Of a stretch of 64,000 nt of DNA, positions 22,501 through 34,264 are shown one piece after another (position 1 is the first letter of the stretch; every line of letters begins with the position of its first letter). Below the pieces are notes generated by a model. That model was given only the letters and a program-made list of their open reading frames with translations, did not search any database and was not told the origin of the DNA. Both the position numbers and the translations under genes were made by a program. The DNA comes from Hymenolepis diminuta (Eukaryota; Platyhelminthes; Cestoda; Cyclophyllidea; Hymenolepididae), in NCBI GenBank assembly GCA_900708905.1, contig CAADRB010000011.1, positions 2,293,603 through 2,357,602 on the forward strand, given 5' to 3'.

Positions 22501-25500
22501 ACGTACTGTGGCCAGATCAGGCATCATGTCTACTAGAGCCAATGCAGCCCAGTCACTTTCCAACTTGGCTGCCAACTGAAAAAGAGGGGAAGAAATATGC
22601 AATAGATTGGAATTTAACTTGTCTCGCAAACAGACTACAATAACTTAAATCTATTTCAAACTGATACCGCTGTTAAGCAATTATAGTTTAATTGGGATTA
22701 AGTCACCAATCTCGTTTCTACTGAGAGATTAAAAACACTTGCCAGCACACATGCCAACATGAGAGAAAAGTGGCCAATGAGTTGTTCTCAACCTCAAACT
22801 CTGGAAGAGTAATGGCCATTGCAGCAAGATCGTTGCTTCCTCTCAACTTTGAAATCTTTACGCTTCTCGATCCATCGACTTAACTACAAGATGTTATTTA
22901 ATATAGACCAGGCCTTCCACAATATGATGGATCATCCGTAGACTTGTGTTGATCAATTGGCCAGAGCTTCTCCACTGACATTTACTTAAAAAGAGCCGAT
23001 AAAATTGAGAGCTCAAACACGCAGCTTTTCTGAGCCCGGTGCTGGGTACGGATTCCTTGGTTGGATTCATTGCTTCTTCCCCTTAATAACCTCTTAGATT
23101 ATCAGCGAATGAATTATGTAAAACTGATAAAGTAGTAAGTTAAAGAACACACCAAACGAGTGGAGAAAATTGTTAGTAGTTTCAAAGCTACGAAAAAACT
23201 AAGCATATTTAATAAATATTATAGGTGTGTAAGTAGTCAGAGGCTGTGAGTTCGCCGGGACACATCCAGTGATAAGGTGTGAACTACTGAAAAGGGAATA
23301 TGGGTTTCCCATCAAAGGGGCTCCAGGATGCTACTCATCTGCCCAAAAACTAGTGTTAGAAAACGTTCTCCTCAAAGAACTTGAGATCTATTTTATGTTT
23401 GTTTATTATCAGCAAAGTATTGCGAGTAGGGAAGATGATAAGAAGTGGTTAACTGAGAAAAATATTCATATTTCAATACTTAGATGAACTCACGAAACTC
23501 ATCCAAAGAACAGGTTGATTGATAAGTTCATTCTTAGTAGAATTTTGCTAAGAACATCTGATAACACAACTTAAAGCTCTCAAAAACACCGACAGAAGAG
23601 TTAAAATTAGACATTCAGAAACGATAAACAGATCACAAACGAATCCTAAACCCCACATTGAAAGTTATAAATACATAAATGGACATAAATAATATGATAT
23701 CGATTGAAAAGGCGGTTATCTTACAGCAAACAGACGAAGCAATGTCTTCCTTCGGCTCCTGAGACGATCAGTTTTAAGATTTTCACTAAGATCTTCATCA
23801 GGAACGCCCCAGAATGGCCTTTGATCCAGCATCATAGTTCGAAGATAATTCTCCTCCAACCTGCCCTGATCACTCTGCAACACACCACAGAGGGGTAGTC
23901 TAAAGGGTAGTGTGGAGACAATCGGTCTTGGAACGGGTCTAGGCCACCTGGAAGCTTTGCAATAGATTGCCTGAACTTGTCCAAATCCAAGTTCATCTTC
24001 CCTTGCCTTCTGGAAGTTGTCGTCTACGTACTCTTCTCCATCATCCAGGAGGTTTTTGTTCATTTTAAGTCCATCTAGCGATTGATGAACGTTTTCGGTG
24101 ACACCCACGACAAAGAAACAATCTGTAGAGCGGGCCCGTGATTTGATGCACTTTCGGGTATCACAAGTAGGTATCCAATGGAAATCCGTAGCTCCCTGGT
24201 GAGTTAGCCTTCTAAGAAAACCCACAGAATCGTGGGTGTAGAGATTCCCAGCATCAGAGAAGCCCAGCCATGAGAGATGAGCAGAAGGTGAGATTGGCAA
24301 GGGGTAGAATGTTGAACTCAATCTACCAAGAAGCCAGCCTTTGGGAGCGCCCTGATCGGTTGATAGATTGTAAACACGCCAGTATAGATCTTCATTACTC
24401 CAACCAATCACAACTGTGAGAATGGGGAGAGTTGGATGACTAGCCATAGTGACAATGTCTTTTCCAGGTAAACTAATTGGTGGAAGACCGAGAGGTGTGG
24501 CTTGAATGAGCTGGAGGATACCACCAGATCCTGAAGCTGATGGTTGGAGGAAGAAACGCAGTAACCTAGTTGAAGTCGCGACAACCGCCAAACCGTGGGA
24601 TCCATCACTGTCACCAGACACCAAACACACTGATCTACAGCTCTCTCCATTGGGCAAGCGGGCAGACCAATCGGAATTGGTATCGGATCCTAAGTCTCCT
24701 GTCCCAAGGGGTCGAACTATGATTGCACTAAGATCGGCTTCATTGGGAGCTTGCTCTTCAGAATCCTCTGCAGGAGTTTCAGTGGATCCCTAAAAAGCAA
24801 ATCCCGAGTCCAAAGACAGTTTTATTGTTTAAGTTAAACTGCCACATACGATCTCGCGTTCTCGGTTGACCCTATATATATATATATATATATATATAGT
24901 ACATCCTCAAGCCGGAGATTTAAGTGCTAGATTAGCATTGCCTATAGTCGGCACATATCTCACTGATACCAAAAAAAATTAGAGGGAAAAAACATAAAGC
25001 CGTGGCAAAGACTAATTAAGACGCCTAGTGTAAGCTACCAGGCACGTTGGAAATAGACCAACAATAATAACAGCATGTACGGATACAGTTGCCTGCACAC
25101 AGAGTGGACCGATGGGAAAGCCGGGATGCAGTTACTCATCATCAGGTCCCATAACGATTAAAAAAGATAGAAGCCGTTGCGAAAAAATGACCGCCTCCCC
25201 TCTTTTTTGCACCTTTTATGCCTCCTGGTCCCTATTTCTATCTTTAATACATCTTAGACTTTATGGTCTCTCATATTTACTAGCCTCGTCTATGTGATTT
25301 TACTTGAAAAAAGAATTTATAGGAAGCGTGGTCTAAAACAAAACCTCAAGAGAAATTGTGTGGGTAATTGTGTGGTTCTCAATTGTATTAGAATATTCCC
25401 AGAAATTAAGTTATGCTTTTGCACTTATCGATGAGATCATTGCTTCACAAACCAAACGATCAGTGACGACTTCAATTGCCCAATTTCTAGATTCTTTAAA

Positions 25501-28500
25501 CCTTACAACCGACAAGGTTGGTTAATCTGTCTTACACAATATCACTCTCAACCCTGATATGGAGAGTGATGTTAATCTACCATAGCGGGAAATTTGAGAA
25601 GTTGATGATTCAAATTTAACACCTCCAGAAAATAACTTTAATCACAAAAAACTTTAAATCAAAATGAGATTAAGTGGGCCGGCGACGAAGTTGCCAACGT
25701 TCACGTCTGCTAAAACAGGCGTTCACCGGTACATAAGCCAATGATTTAGATGGCCAACCGTACCGGTTGAGATCAGCAAAAGGTGTGGTAGAAGAGGAAT
25801 TTGTAGTGCGCATATATTCACTTATTCTATGTGTCCTAATCATCAGTAGATGATTTTTATCGGTTGCCTATTACGACAAATAAAGGACGTGAAATCTGTC
25901 AATTCCGTTATCGTACTTCAATAAGCCCAAGTTCTCACAATCTGAGTCGCCCTCGATCAATACCGACGCTTTTCTCTTCTCTTTCAACTCCCACTACCTA
26001 AGCCTCTCTACCTTCCTCCCTCACGTTTGTCCAGCTCAACTCTTGGAGGCGAATGAAGAAATGGAACGGAAGAAGAGGAAATAACTTATGGGATTGATGA
26101 GGGAGGGAATGTTTATCGGGAGGCGACGGAGAGGAGCCGAAGAGGACGTAGAGAGGGATGGAGGGGTGGGAATTGTGAAAGGGAGAGCGAATGCTAGAGG
26201 GAGAAGGGAGAGGAAGGAGAGGGTGAGACTTAGTTAACTGTTTGCAATGAAGGGACCAATCCTCGAGGCAATGCAATACAGGGCCGACCTGTAGATAGGG
26301 TTAACCAAGCTCATAGCACTCGTCTTGGTTGAAAAAAACGGATAATTTGACTGGTCCCAAATTATAACCGTTGCAGAAATTACACTGCAAAGAACAGCGA
26401 CCAAACATGATCTTAGCCTAGAGATCCATGAAGCGATAAGGAGGAAGTACAGCAGCCCAGGTCCATTTCCACACCATTGCTTGCGTCTCACATCTGCACC
26501 TTCACACACCCTTCTCACAATCTCCCCACAGACCTATCATTCATTCGCTCCCCCCGTCACCCCAGTCCACCTTCACCTACCAATACAATCCCTTTCACCG
26601 CTTTTCCCTCATTCGCATCACCGATCGTTTCAGTAACACTGGTGATATCACATCGGTACCGTTAAAATCCGGTTGCACTCATGTTTTCTTCTAAACTCGG
26701 ATTTGGATTCATATATGAGGTGAATTTTTTCCTAACAAACACGGCCGTCATTTTGAGGAGTTGCATATTAAAATTTGAAGGTTTTAATAAAGAACCTTAA
26801 CAAATACCCAAAACACTGACAAATGACATATGTATGGAAAAATTTCAAACTTCGTGGAAAGCATCCCCTTTCCATCTCATCAAAATAAGACCCTGAAAAT
26901 ATCCAGCCTACTAATAAAATGTATTCAAAATGACAAATAATCTAATAATCAGGAAAAAGCTCGCTGATAGAATCAAAATGCAATAAATAATGCTGGTTAG
27001 AAAACGCTGTAGTGTGAGCTATGATATTGGCGGCGTTCCCCCTTTTGTACCCTCTTAAAGTTAGGGTACGGAGCATGCTCCAGAAAAATTTCCCTTCTGT
27101 TAATGAGTTATCTGTTAAAGAAAATAGGAAAAAGGCAACCCAGCGAGACAATTTTTCTTCATTGTGCTTAATGTTTCCTCATCTTCTGGCTTTGATTAAA
27201 TCGGGTCAGGGGTTTAGCTATCCTAAGTTTTACGGTTAGCAGCATTGTACTGAACACATTCTAGTTAGTATTAGGAAGCTCTATTCGTGTTACCGGCAAA
27301 ATGACTCAACCTATTACAGCAAGTCTGCACCGATAGTGAAGCAGTCAAAAAGCACGTTTGCCCAGTCAAGAGGTCGAGAATCATCGATCAATACCCAGTT
27401 GAGTGCATGATTGACATTACTGGATAGAAAGACGCCAAAATGCTCCTCCTCTACCACTTGAAAACACATGAATTTAAAGAAAAATTATACTCTAGAAAAA
27501 ATGACAATATTTGGGTATATGTATCAAAACTCAGGTAGAATAAAAACAAAGAATATGATCTACAAATTATCGAGACTGTGGATTCTTGTTGGAATAAAAG
27601 ATTTAGAAAATAGTGATCAAGTCTTCTATTATAAGCTTTATGATAGCCTATCCCTCTGAAAAACCATGCCGCAAAAGTGTAGGATTAGTCTCTGAGTTAA
27701 TCTTCACCAAAAAGGTGATACAATTGCCAACGTTTTACTGCATTCTCAATTACCGAAATATGGAAAGTCTGTCATACAAAGAGCTGGCTTAGGCAGATCA
27801 AGGCTGACATCATGCAGGTGTGTTCAGAGAGAAAGTAGGTGTGATTTGAATCATTAGTCCCAATGAAAATCTGCTGCACACTTTCTAGAACTACAGTTGT
27901 AAGGTTGAGAAAAAGAGCACTTGTCTGCCTGGATGCTCGATGTCATTGACTCTTCGCAGATACGTGCAAAATGAGAAGGCATTGGCGAAGACACTATCAA
28001 AATTTCACAGACAAACTAAAAACTCACAGAATCCCTTGTATCGTGATGGCCAATTTAAGAACTAAATAAAAAGAGGGCCTTTGTGAAATCACATGAAATC
28101 GTACTACCCTGGATTTCACTGTGATGATGAAAAATATTTGAACAGAAATTAAATCCACACCTACCTAACGAGTCTGGGCACCATAAGGCTTGGGTTTCTT
28201 TGAGAATGTCTTTTTCAGACACTCTTTGAACTGCTTCTATTGCTCCTTTCATTAAAATGCTCTCGATGACTAAAGTCGTAAATTTTCTGCTTAGCCACGG
28301 ATAATAATAACGATAACTGATTATGCCTTAAAAGCTTTACTAAAAAGATATTAATTCAATAGTGTAACATACCGCTGACGCCAGCATAAGAGCTGTCATA
28401 CTCAAGTCCGCCATAGTGAAATCTCCCGTCTTCAGGTGTATCGTATGATGGAAGGTTGTGTCATGAAACTCCACTTCAATCGACGCATCCGTTGTGCCAT

Positions 28501-31500
28501 CTTCGACTTCATTCTCAAATCTAATCACTACTCCGACGTGGTTCCATACCAGAAATCTCTCCCTAAAACCCTCAGGTGATGAACCAGGCTGGAAAGACCT
28601 AATTTTCTCCACAACAATTGCTTGAGAAAGAGTAGCGCTTTTAGCAACTACTTCTTCAAGTTGTTTTGATTTCGCGTCGTCATCTTCCTCTTCTTCTTCA
28701 TCACTTATATCTAGGGTCTTCATAAACGAAGACTTGATTTTGGAGAGGGCCACTGTGTTGGGATCATCATCGTCATCCTCTTCAGGCCTGATATTATCAA
28801 TGTCGCCGTCGCCTGAAAAATCGATGCGTTGATGGTGATGCTTTTTGTGGAACTCAGTCTCAGGTAGTTCGGTGGTGGCGGCGGTTTTTGCTTTTTCTTC
28901 TCGTGCTTGATCAGCAGCGACTTGGGCTAAATCTTCGAGAACTTCAGAGTCGGCATTACTGAAAAGTTCGGTGATTTCTTCTGTGGTGAGAGCAGTGTTG
29001 GCGAAAATCTCAGAGTCGATCGGATCCTTAAACTTGGATAAAATTGTTTGTAGATATGGAGGAAACCGAACTGGGATACTCAGGACAAACGTTTACGAAA
29101 AAAGAATGCAAATAAACAATATTCAAACGTTACCCTTAGGAAAACCAATACTCCTAAGCTTTAACTATATGTTTAACTCGAAAATATTCTGAGAAGGATG
29201 CATATGCCCGATATCAACACCATATACTGGTACTTTAAAGATTATATCTAACTTCTGAACACCCAACTCCCAAACATTCTATTCGTTTTAGATAAGAACC
29301 GACTGTATTTTGAGCTCTAAATTATCAACAATATGACGAATTATATTCATATGCATATATATATATATATATATTGTTTTTGGTTTAATATTGTCTTGAA
29401 GTAACTGAACTTAGTCTTATCTCTATCTGAGTCAACTGCACCCTAGTGATATCTAGTGGGGACATAAAACATAGCGATAGAAACAACTTTCTAGCATTAC
29501 GACAGTGCAGAAAGAGGCTTACTTTACAAAACTCCCATACACTGATAACTCATTTTATCGATTGAAATCAACTGAAACCAACTTTGTATCGACTTCAATT
29601 TGTCATGTCCCACCGTATTATATATTAGATTCTGTAGATAGGTGATATATTCAGTTATTAACCAAGATAAATCAGCTAGAGTAGTCACGTATCAATGTGT
29701 GACCAGGAATTTTTTAGATCAAGAAACATAAATTCAACTCACTCCCTTGAATACTCATTCGAAACAGGTTATCATGCGATCAGATTTAATAATATCAAGT
29801 CATTTTCCTTCACTGATAGAAAATAATGACACTGATACGAGATTTGATTAATCGATGTCATTACCGAAGGGGTAATATAATTGAAATTGCTCTTGCTAAT
29901 TGTTTTTTAAAATAATTGTATTAAATTCTTACATTTGATCAACAGAGCTAAATGAAAAGCAATAAATATAGTAGTATCTTCAAAACAGCGTCCCAAGAGC
30001 ACTTCAATAGGTAGTTAAATCAAAGAGTTTACTCTGAATATATATGCTTCCAAATGTCAAAATTGATGAGAAGATAGCGAAAATAATTAATAGTTTTGCT
30101 TGCATATTATCTGATAGACTTAATTAACACTACAGACCACATATATTCCCATATCAGCTTAAAGAAATAAAGTAACTTCAAATATGAACAACAAGAATCG
30201 ATACAAATTTAGATTACCATAACTACAGGGATAACTCAAGGCAGGAGATTCAATTCATGATTACTGAAACTTCTTTATCCTTTCTATTGGTGCCACAATA
30301 GGTGAAATATTTATCTCCACAATTGTACATAGATATTGATAAAGAAATTAAAACAATCTTTCTAAAAACGTATGCTTGTCAATATCAAGGAAACACAGAT
30401 AGTAACTTTAACTCAACGTACCTTTTGAAGAGAACGAGTATCAACATCCACATAGCCGACAGCACCAAAAATGTCTGTGCAGAATATCGTATTCATTTGG
30501 GGCCAAATCATGCAGCAGACATTAGAGAGAGCGTTACTAGTTATTCTAAAATAAGGCGAGATAGACGAGCTTAAAATTACCCAATCTTACGTTGTCAAAA
30601 CAGTCCAATCTTCTGGATTCCAAATGGTTAAGCATCCATCGGCATTCAGACCAGCCAAATGAGCGAAATTTGGGGAGAATTCCAACTCAGTGATGGTACC
30701 GGAAATAGTGGGTTCCAAAATGCGACAAAGTTTCCATTCACTCCGACTATATACTTGAACAATGTTTCCAACTGGAATGGCTAAATACTGTTTAAATTAG
30801 AAAATTATTAGAATTCGTAATTATTACTTTGCCTTGAATTGGTTCAAACTTTAATTTGCATCGAGAAGCTGCTAATTCAACATCACCAAATTTCGGAAGG
30901 ATGAACAATTTCTTAACCTCCGATCCGTCATTCAGTCTCCAAATTCTGACAGTTCCATCACAAGAAGAAGAAGCTGCAAAACTTTCAAGAGGATCGATAT
31001 CAACGCTCAGTATAGGTCCATCATGTCCTCGAATAAGAACTTCACGAGAACCATTTTCTTGACCAGTTAGATCAACCAATTTCAATGTAAAATCACTAAA
31101 CTATTAGTGAAACATTTCTTACTACCTGCTTCCAGCTAGAAGGCGAGATCTGTCCTTATTTAAAGCTAAGCAGTTGACACCAGCTGTGAATCTCGTAGCA
31201 ATTCCATCAAGTAAACCTTCTTCAATATTTTGAATATAAATATTTGAACTTTCAGTTCCAACAATCACGTTCTCATCCTAACGATAAGAAAAACAACAAA
31301 TATTCTAACCTTGCACAAGAGACAATTGACAATTTCTCCGACAATGGATTCAATGGGGTTAGGATCATCTTTGTCAGCGTAAACACGGATTTTGCCATCG
31401 GTGCTTGCAGTTAAAATTCGACTAAGACCAATAAGTGACGAAAAATTTAAGTACCTATTCAAGAAATCAAAAGCAACAACAGTCCTTTCAGAGTTATGAT

Positions 31501-31531
31501 GAGATCCAAAAACATTAAATACACCTGACAT
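19520..31531 (-). CDS. WDHD1: WDHD1 / AND-1 / Ctf4 replisome adaptor, 12 exons
   Basis: Exons: 31531-31455, 31421-31310, 31277-31126, 31095-30828, 30787-30591, 30545-30422, 29026-28373, 24789-23725, 22575-22277, 20107-19939, 19854-19711 and 19633-19520. All junctions are GT-AG and in phase. The spliced frame is 3,375 nt, or 1,124 residues, close to human WDHD1 (1,129). Residues 1-310 form a WD40 propeller (GHDGPILSVDIDP, SSCDGTVRIW). An acidic linker at about 390-430 precedes the SepB/Ctf4 propeller (FQPGSSP, VWNHVGVV, VEFHDTTFHH, TCDTRKC, SRWPRPVPRP). A helical segment (LVDMMPDLATVRYAIRYAAN) follows. In other animals this protein trimerises and links the CMG helicase to DNA polymerase alpha. 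The first five introns are 30-45 nt and later ones reach 3.6 kb. I see no HMG box; the tail is acidic, then basic. Confidence 0.93.
21040..21330 (+). repeat. Dispersed repeat family C, copy 2
   Basis: Shares CACACAGACCAATGG..., then TATTTATATCTTTCATACATTTTATAGACTTTGTG-like sequence, with the 25.1 kb copy. The latter reads TATTTCTATCTTTAATACAT, then CTTAGACTTTATGGTC. It lies inside a WDHD1 intron. Confidence 0.5.
22020..22180 (+). repeat. Dispersed repeat family G, copy 1
   Basis: GAATGGCCGACCGCAACGG followed by TTAATTCTGTTCATCA..GGCAGAAGA resembles GATGGCCAACCGTACCGG..GAGATCAGCAAA..GGTAGAAGA at 25.76 kb. Two copies only, moderately diverged. Confidence 0.3.
24870..24898. repeat. (TA)n microsatellite
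   Basis: An uninterrupted run of alternating T and A (about 14 units) inside WDHD1 intron 7. A second, shorter one lies at about 29,354-29,375 in intron 6. Confidence 0.9.
25055..25345 (+). repeat. Dispersed repeat family C, copy 3
   Basis: It contains CAGAGTGGACCGATGG, TACTCATCATCAGGTC, CCTTTTATGCCTCCTGG and CATCTTAGACTTTATGGTC, shared in order with 5.59 and 21.05 kb. The end AGGAAGCGTGGTCTAAA also occurs alone at about 10,718-10,734. Confidence 0.5.
25670..25860 (+). repeat. Dispersed repeat family G, copy 2
   Basis: Partner of 22.02-22.18 kb, centred on GATGGCCAACCGTACCGG. Both copies lie in WDHD1 introns. Confidence 0.3.
26040..26232 (+). repeat. Purine-rich tract (about 190 bases)
   Basis: Almost entirely A and G, with recurring GGGAG/GAGAGG words, ending GGGTGAGAC. 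A stretch at 26.46-26.60 kb has the complementary bias and, reversed, shares GGAGCGAATG and GTGAGAC, so the two may be arms of a decayed inverted repeat. Confidence 0.45.
29027..30421 (-). other. WDHD1 intron 6 (1.4 kb)
   Basis: It separates the last WD40 exon (ends TRSLQK) from the linker exon (starts DPIDSE), both in phase 0. It contains a short (AT)n run near 29,354-29,375. No nested gene was seen; a plus-strand frame overlapping 30,302-30,574 is the antisense of intron and exon 6. Confidence 0.6.
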
Positions 31532-31901
31532 CGCAAAAATCAAATATCGGAATCAATTACAAATAGATGTTTAAGGTTAAACTTAGCTACTTGGTAAGTT
31601 ATAACACTGAACTTGAAAAATTAGATTTATATCTTGTAAAAGTAATATTTAGAGCAACCATTTCGATCTTATTATTATTTTATACTGTTTTTATGAAACA
31701 TTTATAACTACTTTTAGAGTTGGATGCAATTGTAGGGACTATATTTCTTTCAATGCAAGCCTTCTGCTTTGCACCCAAGTGTTAACACTTTCTATTTTAT
31801 CGGGTTATTTTTTTGTAGGTTCATTTAAGATTTGTAAATTATGAAGCTCCTATCATTGTTATTAAAACTTTTTTATTTGGTTCCTATTGTAGTGGATAAT
31901 T
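31532..31901. promoter_or_regulatory. Head-to-head intergenic region, likely bidirectional promoter
   Basis: Only 370 bases separate the start codons of WDHD1 (minus) and BOLA1 (plus). Promoters of both genes should lie here. The DNA is AT-rich. I could not assign specific elements. Confidence 0.55.
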
Positions 31902-32404
31902 ATGATTCTAATGTCCTTTCTCAAATTTACTCATCTTTCTACTTCTCGTACATTTTGCTCAAGCACAGGTCCAATTCATAATGCTATCAAAGAAAAACTT
32001 ACAGCTCTTCTCAAGGTTTGTCATTTTGTTTATTTAATAATTAAATTCATAGCCCTCGTATTTAAGTATTGTTAACGAAAGTCGCAACCATGCCTCAAAC
32101 ATTGGCAAAGAATCTCATTTCCGGATCTCTGTTGTTTCGAAGGATTTCGAGAACATCGGAGATGTTATGGTACTCAAATTTTTTTCTTGCGATTTCATTA
32201 TTTTATTTTTTAGAGACATCGATTAATCAAGAAGGCACTCCAACATGAATTTGACTCCGGGCTACATGCCCTATCCATTGTCGTAAGTTAACTTAATTAA
32301 TTAAATTACGACTCTTTTAGGCAAAAGCTCCTTCTGAAGAATTTAAGGAACTGAAATCCGTCCCATGCATTGGTAAATCCAAAATAATTGATCTGGACAA
32401 CTAA
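31902..32404 (+). CDS. BOLA1: BolA-like protein 1, mitochondrial
   Basis: Four exons: 31902-32015, 32053-32169, 32214-32282 and 32321-32404, all phase 0 with GT-AG introns of 37, 44 and 38 nt. The product has 127 residues. The first about 23 residues (Ser/Thr/Arg-rich, no acidic residues) look like a mitochondrial presequence. The BolA fold follows: NESRNHA, GKESHFRISVVS, RHRLIKKAL and the family hallmark LHALSIVAKAP. The HAL histidine and the H of SHF are kept. BOLA1 proteins bind glutaredoxin 5 and share a [2Fe-2S] cluster, supporting mitochondrial iron-sulfur assembly and thiol redox balance. Two in-frame ATGs lie near the start (31902 and 31911); the first is used here. Distinction from BOLA3 rests on the RHRLv..AL and PC.G.sK tail motifs. 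Confidence 0.88.
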
Positions 32405-34264
32405 TTTCTTGTAAATACCCTGTGAATTGAGTTATAGCATAACTTGATAATACATACACTTATATCTATATCTTTACCTGAATTCTTACTATATTTACCA
32501 TGCATTAATGATCGCATCTCTCCATTATTATTCAGTAAACTAGCTCATTTGACATCGAATTTTATTTCAACATTGATTTAGTGTTTTCTGCTGTTAACCC
32601 GGATTTCCACAGTATTAAGCTGTTAACTGGGAGTCCACCTGGAAAAACACTAGTGAGACTTGGTATTATAATTCGAGAATACAATAGTGACGGAATTAGT
32701 TGTTAACACCTATCCGTAGTCATTGAGGCCTGGGCTACTAATAATTTTGTGAACAATGTTTGTCATATTGCAGAATAGAAGTGTCTGCTGCTTCCAGTAT
32801 TAATAATACATTTTTTAAACTTAATGGTTTTGCTATCGATAAAGTCTTACAAAATTGTCGATGAGCATTCGAAAAATTCAATCTACTGACATTAAATAAG
32901 TAGCTGAGTTACAATCAGTAACGCCAGAAAATATGTGCTTGTCAATAGCGGTTGGTGAAAAAGGTGAGACAAATTAGAGTCTTCTTAAAGAATAAAAATG
33001 CGACAGTGAGTTTTTCAGAGATACTAGAATTGGAGTAGAAAAGCATTCAATATTTGTATTTAGCCCATTTGGTCTATAAATATTTATTTATAAATGCGGT
33101 TTGGTCAGGAAGATGTAAACTTGCCATAATACATTTCTCAAAGGTAGAGGAAATCACAATAAGGAGATTTCGTTCTTGAAAAGTAAAGATTCCTCATGAG
33201 TTCGTGTTGTGATTTTGCTCTTTGTCCCTTACGCATTCAGGGTATATGAGAATTTAATTTCGATAGAGAACGTAGTTTTCAAGGTGATTGGGGAATAATT
33301 TCGTGATATGTCGGTTTTCATGAGCGAAGAGTTGCCTCACTTATATTTTTGTTATTACAAGTTGGTTCAAATAAGAAGGAAGCGTACGTGCTAAATTGCA
33401 TAAATTTTAGTCTTGGATGTTGGCACCACTCCCATCTTTATACTTGAAAAGCCAGTATTAACTACGGTTTATTCAGCAGTTTACTGTGGAGAAAACAAAA
33501 TGAATGGAAGAGAGTAGAGCAAAAAGAAATATGGTTACTAGAAAAAGTGTTGGGAAAAACAGACCAAACGCTAAGGATAAAGCGGAGATAGGCAAGCCAG
33601 CTTCTAATGTGTCTGAATGCTATCAATAAATCTTTCCTTCGGCTTATTGAGAATATCAGTTATCTATTTTGTCGATAAAGTATTGAAATGGCCTTTTATT
33701 AGATGGAATATTTGACTCAAGTTGTCTCAGTATTGACCGAATCTTTATGACAAGTTTGTTCCTGTTTGATCTCTAACATGTTTATTAACGATTACTAAAA
33801 TATACTGAACCTCTAAGGACAATTTTCATTCGAGCGTTGTATTGATACCTTTCGCTCTCCTTTACAATTTACTTCTTCGTTCCGACATAACAGAAATAAA
33901 TTAATTAGCACTTTGTTAATCACATACATTAAAAATATTTATTCAAAAGTCATTATCTTTATAGCCACTAACTTTAATTTTCACAATTTAAATCATGGTC
34001 AACATTATTTCATCAATATTTCTAAGTTTAGATTATATTCACATAGTCACATATCAATTTCCCGATTTCCTGCGTAACTGCGCAAAATGGCTAAATATTC
34101 TCATAATCTTAGGGCACACTTTCGGACAAGTTAAATTCCTTCGAGAAAAATGCGTCGATCATACGGCTTGAGAAAATACCTTTTCAACTTTCCACGCAAA
34201 GTGAATATAAAAAGGAAGCTGAGTTTCGCTGAGAAGATGATAGAACTTTTTTCAAAGAAGTAGA
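32405..34264. other. Intergenic between BOLA1 and the DLGAP-like gene; nothing seen
   Basis: No exon, repeat or RNA gene that I can support. Confidence 0.4.

Larger units (their letters stand above)
24790..28372 (-). other. WDHD1 intron 7 (3.6 kb): repeats, TA microsatellite, purine tract
   Basis: The largest intron of the gene. It holds a (TA)n run near 24,872-24,898, a family C copy (25.06-25.35 kb), a family G copy (25.67-25.86 kb) and a roughly 190-base purine-rich tract (26.04-26.23 kb). An opposite, pyrimidine-rich stretch lies near 26.46-26.60 kb. The phase-0 join of exons 7 and 8 (LMLASA|GSTETP) matches the family without any missing residues. Confidence 0.6.

Noticed and set aside
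24506..24793. Plus-strand frame across WDHD1 exon 8
   Set aside because: Antisense of a clearly coding exon.
28055..28262. Possible extra WDHD1 exon in intron 7 (MKGAIEAVQRVSEKD...)
   Set aside because: Exons 7 and 8 already join in phase and match the family without a gap, so an extra exon is not needed. It could only be an alternative exon.
30302..30574. Plus-strand 90-codon frame
   Set aside because: It covers WDHD1 exon 6 and intron 6 in antisense; the minus-strand exon matches the WD40 blade and joins in phase.
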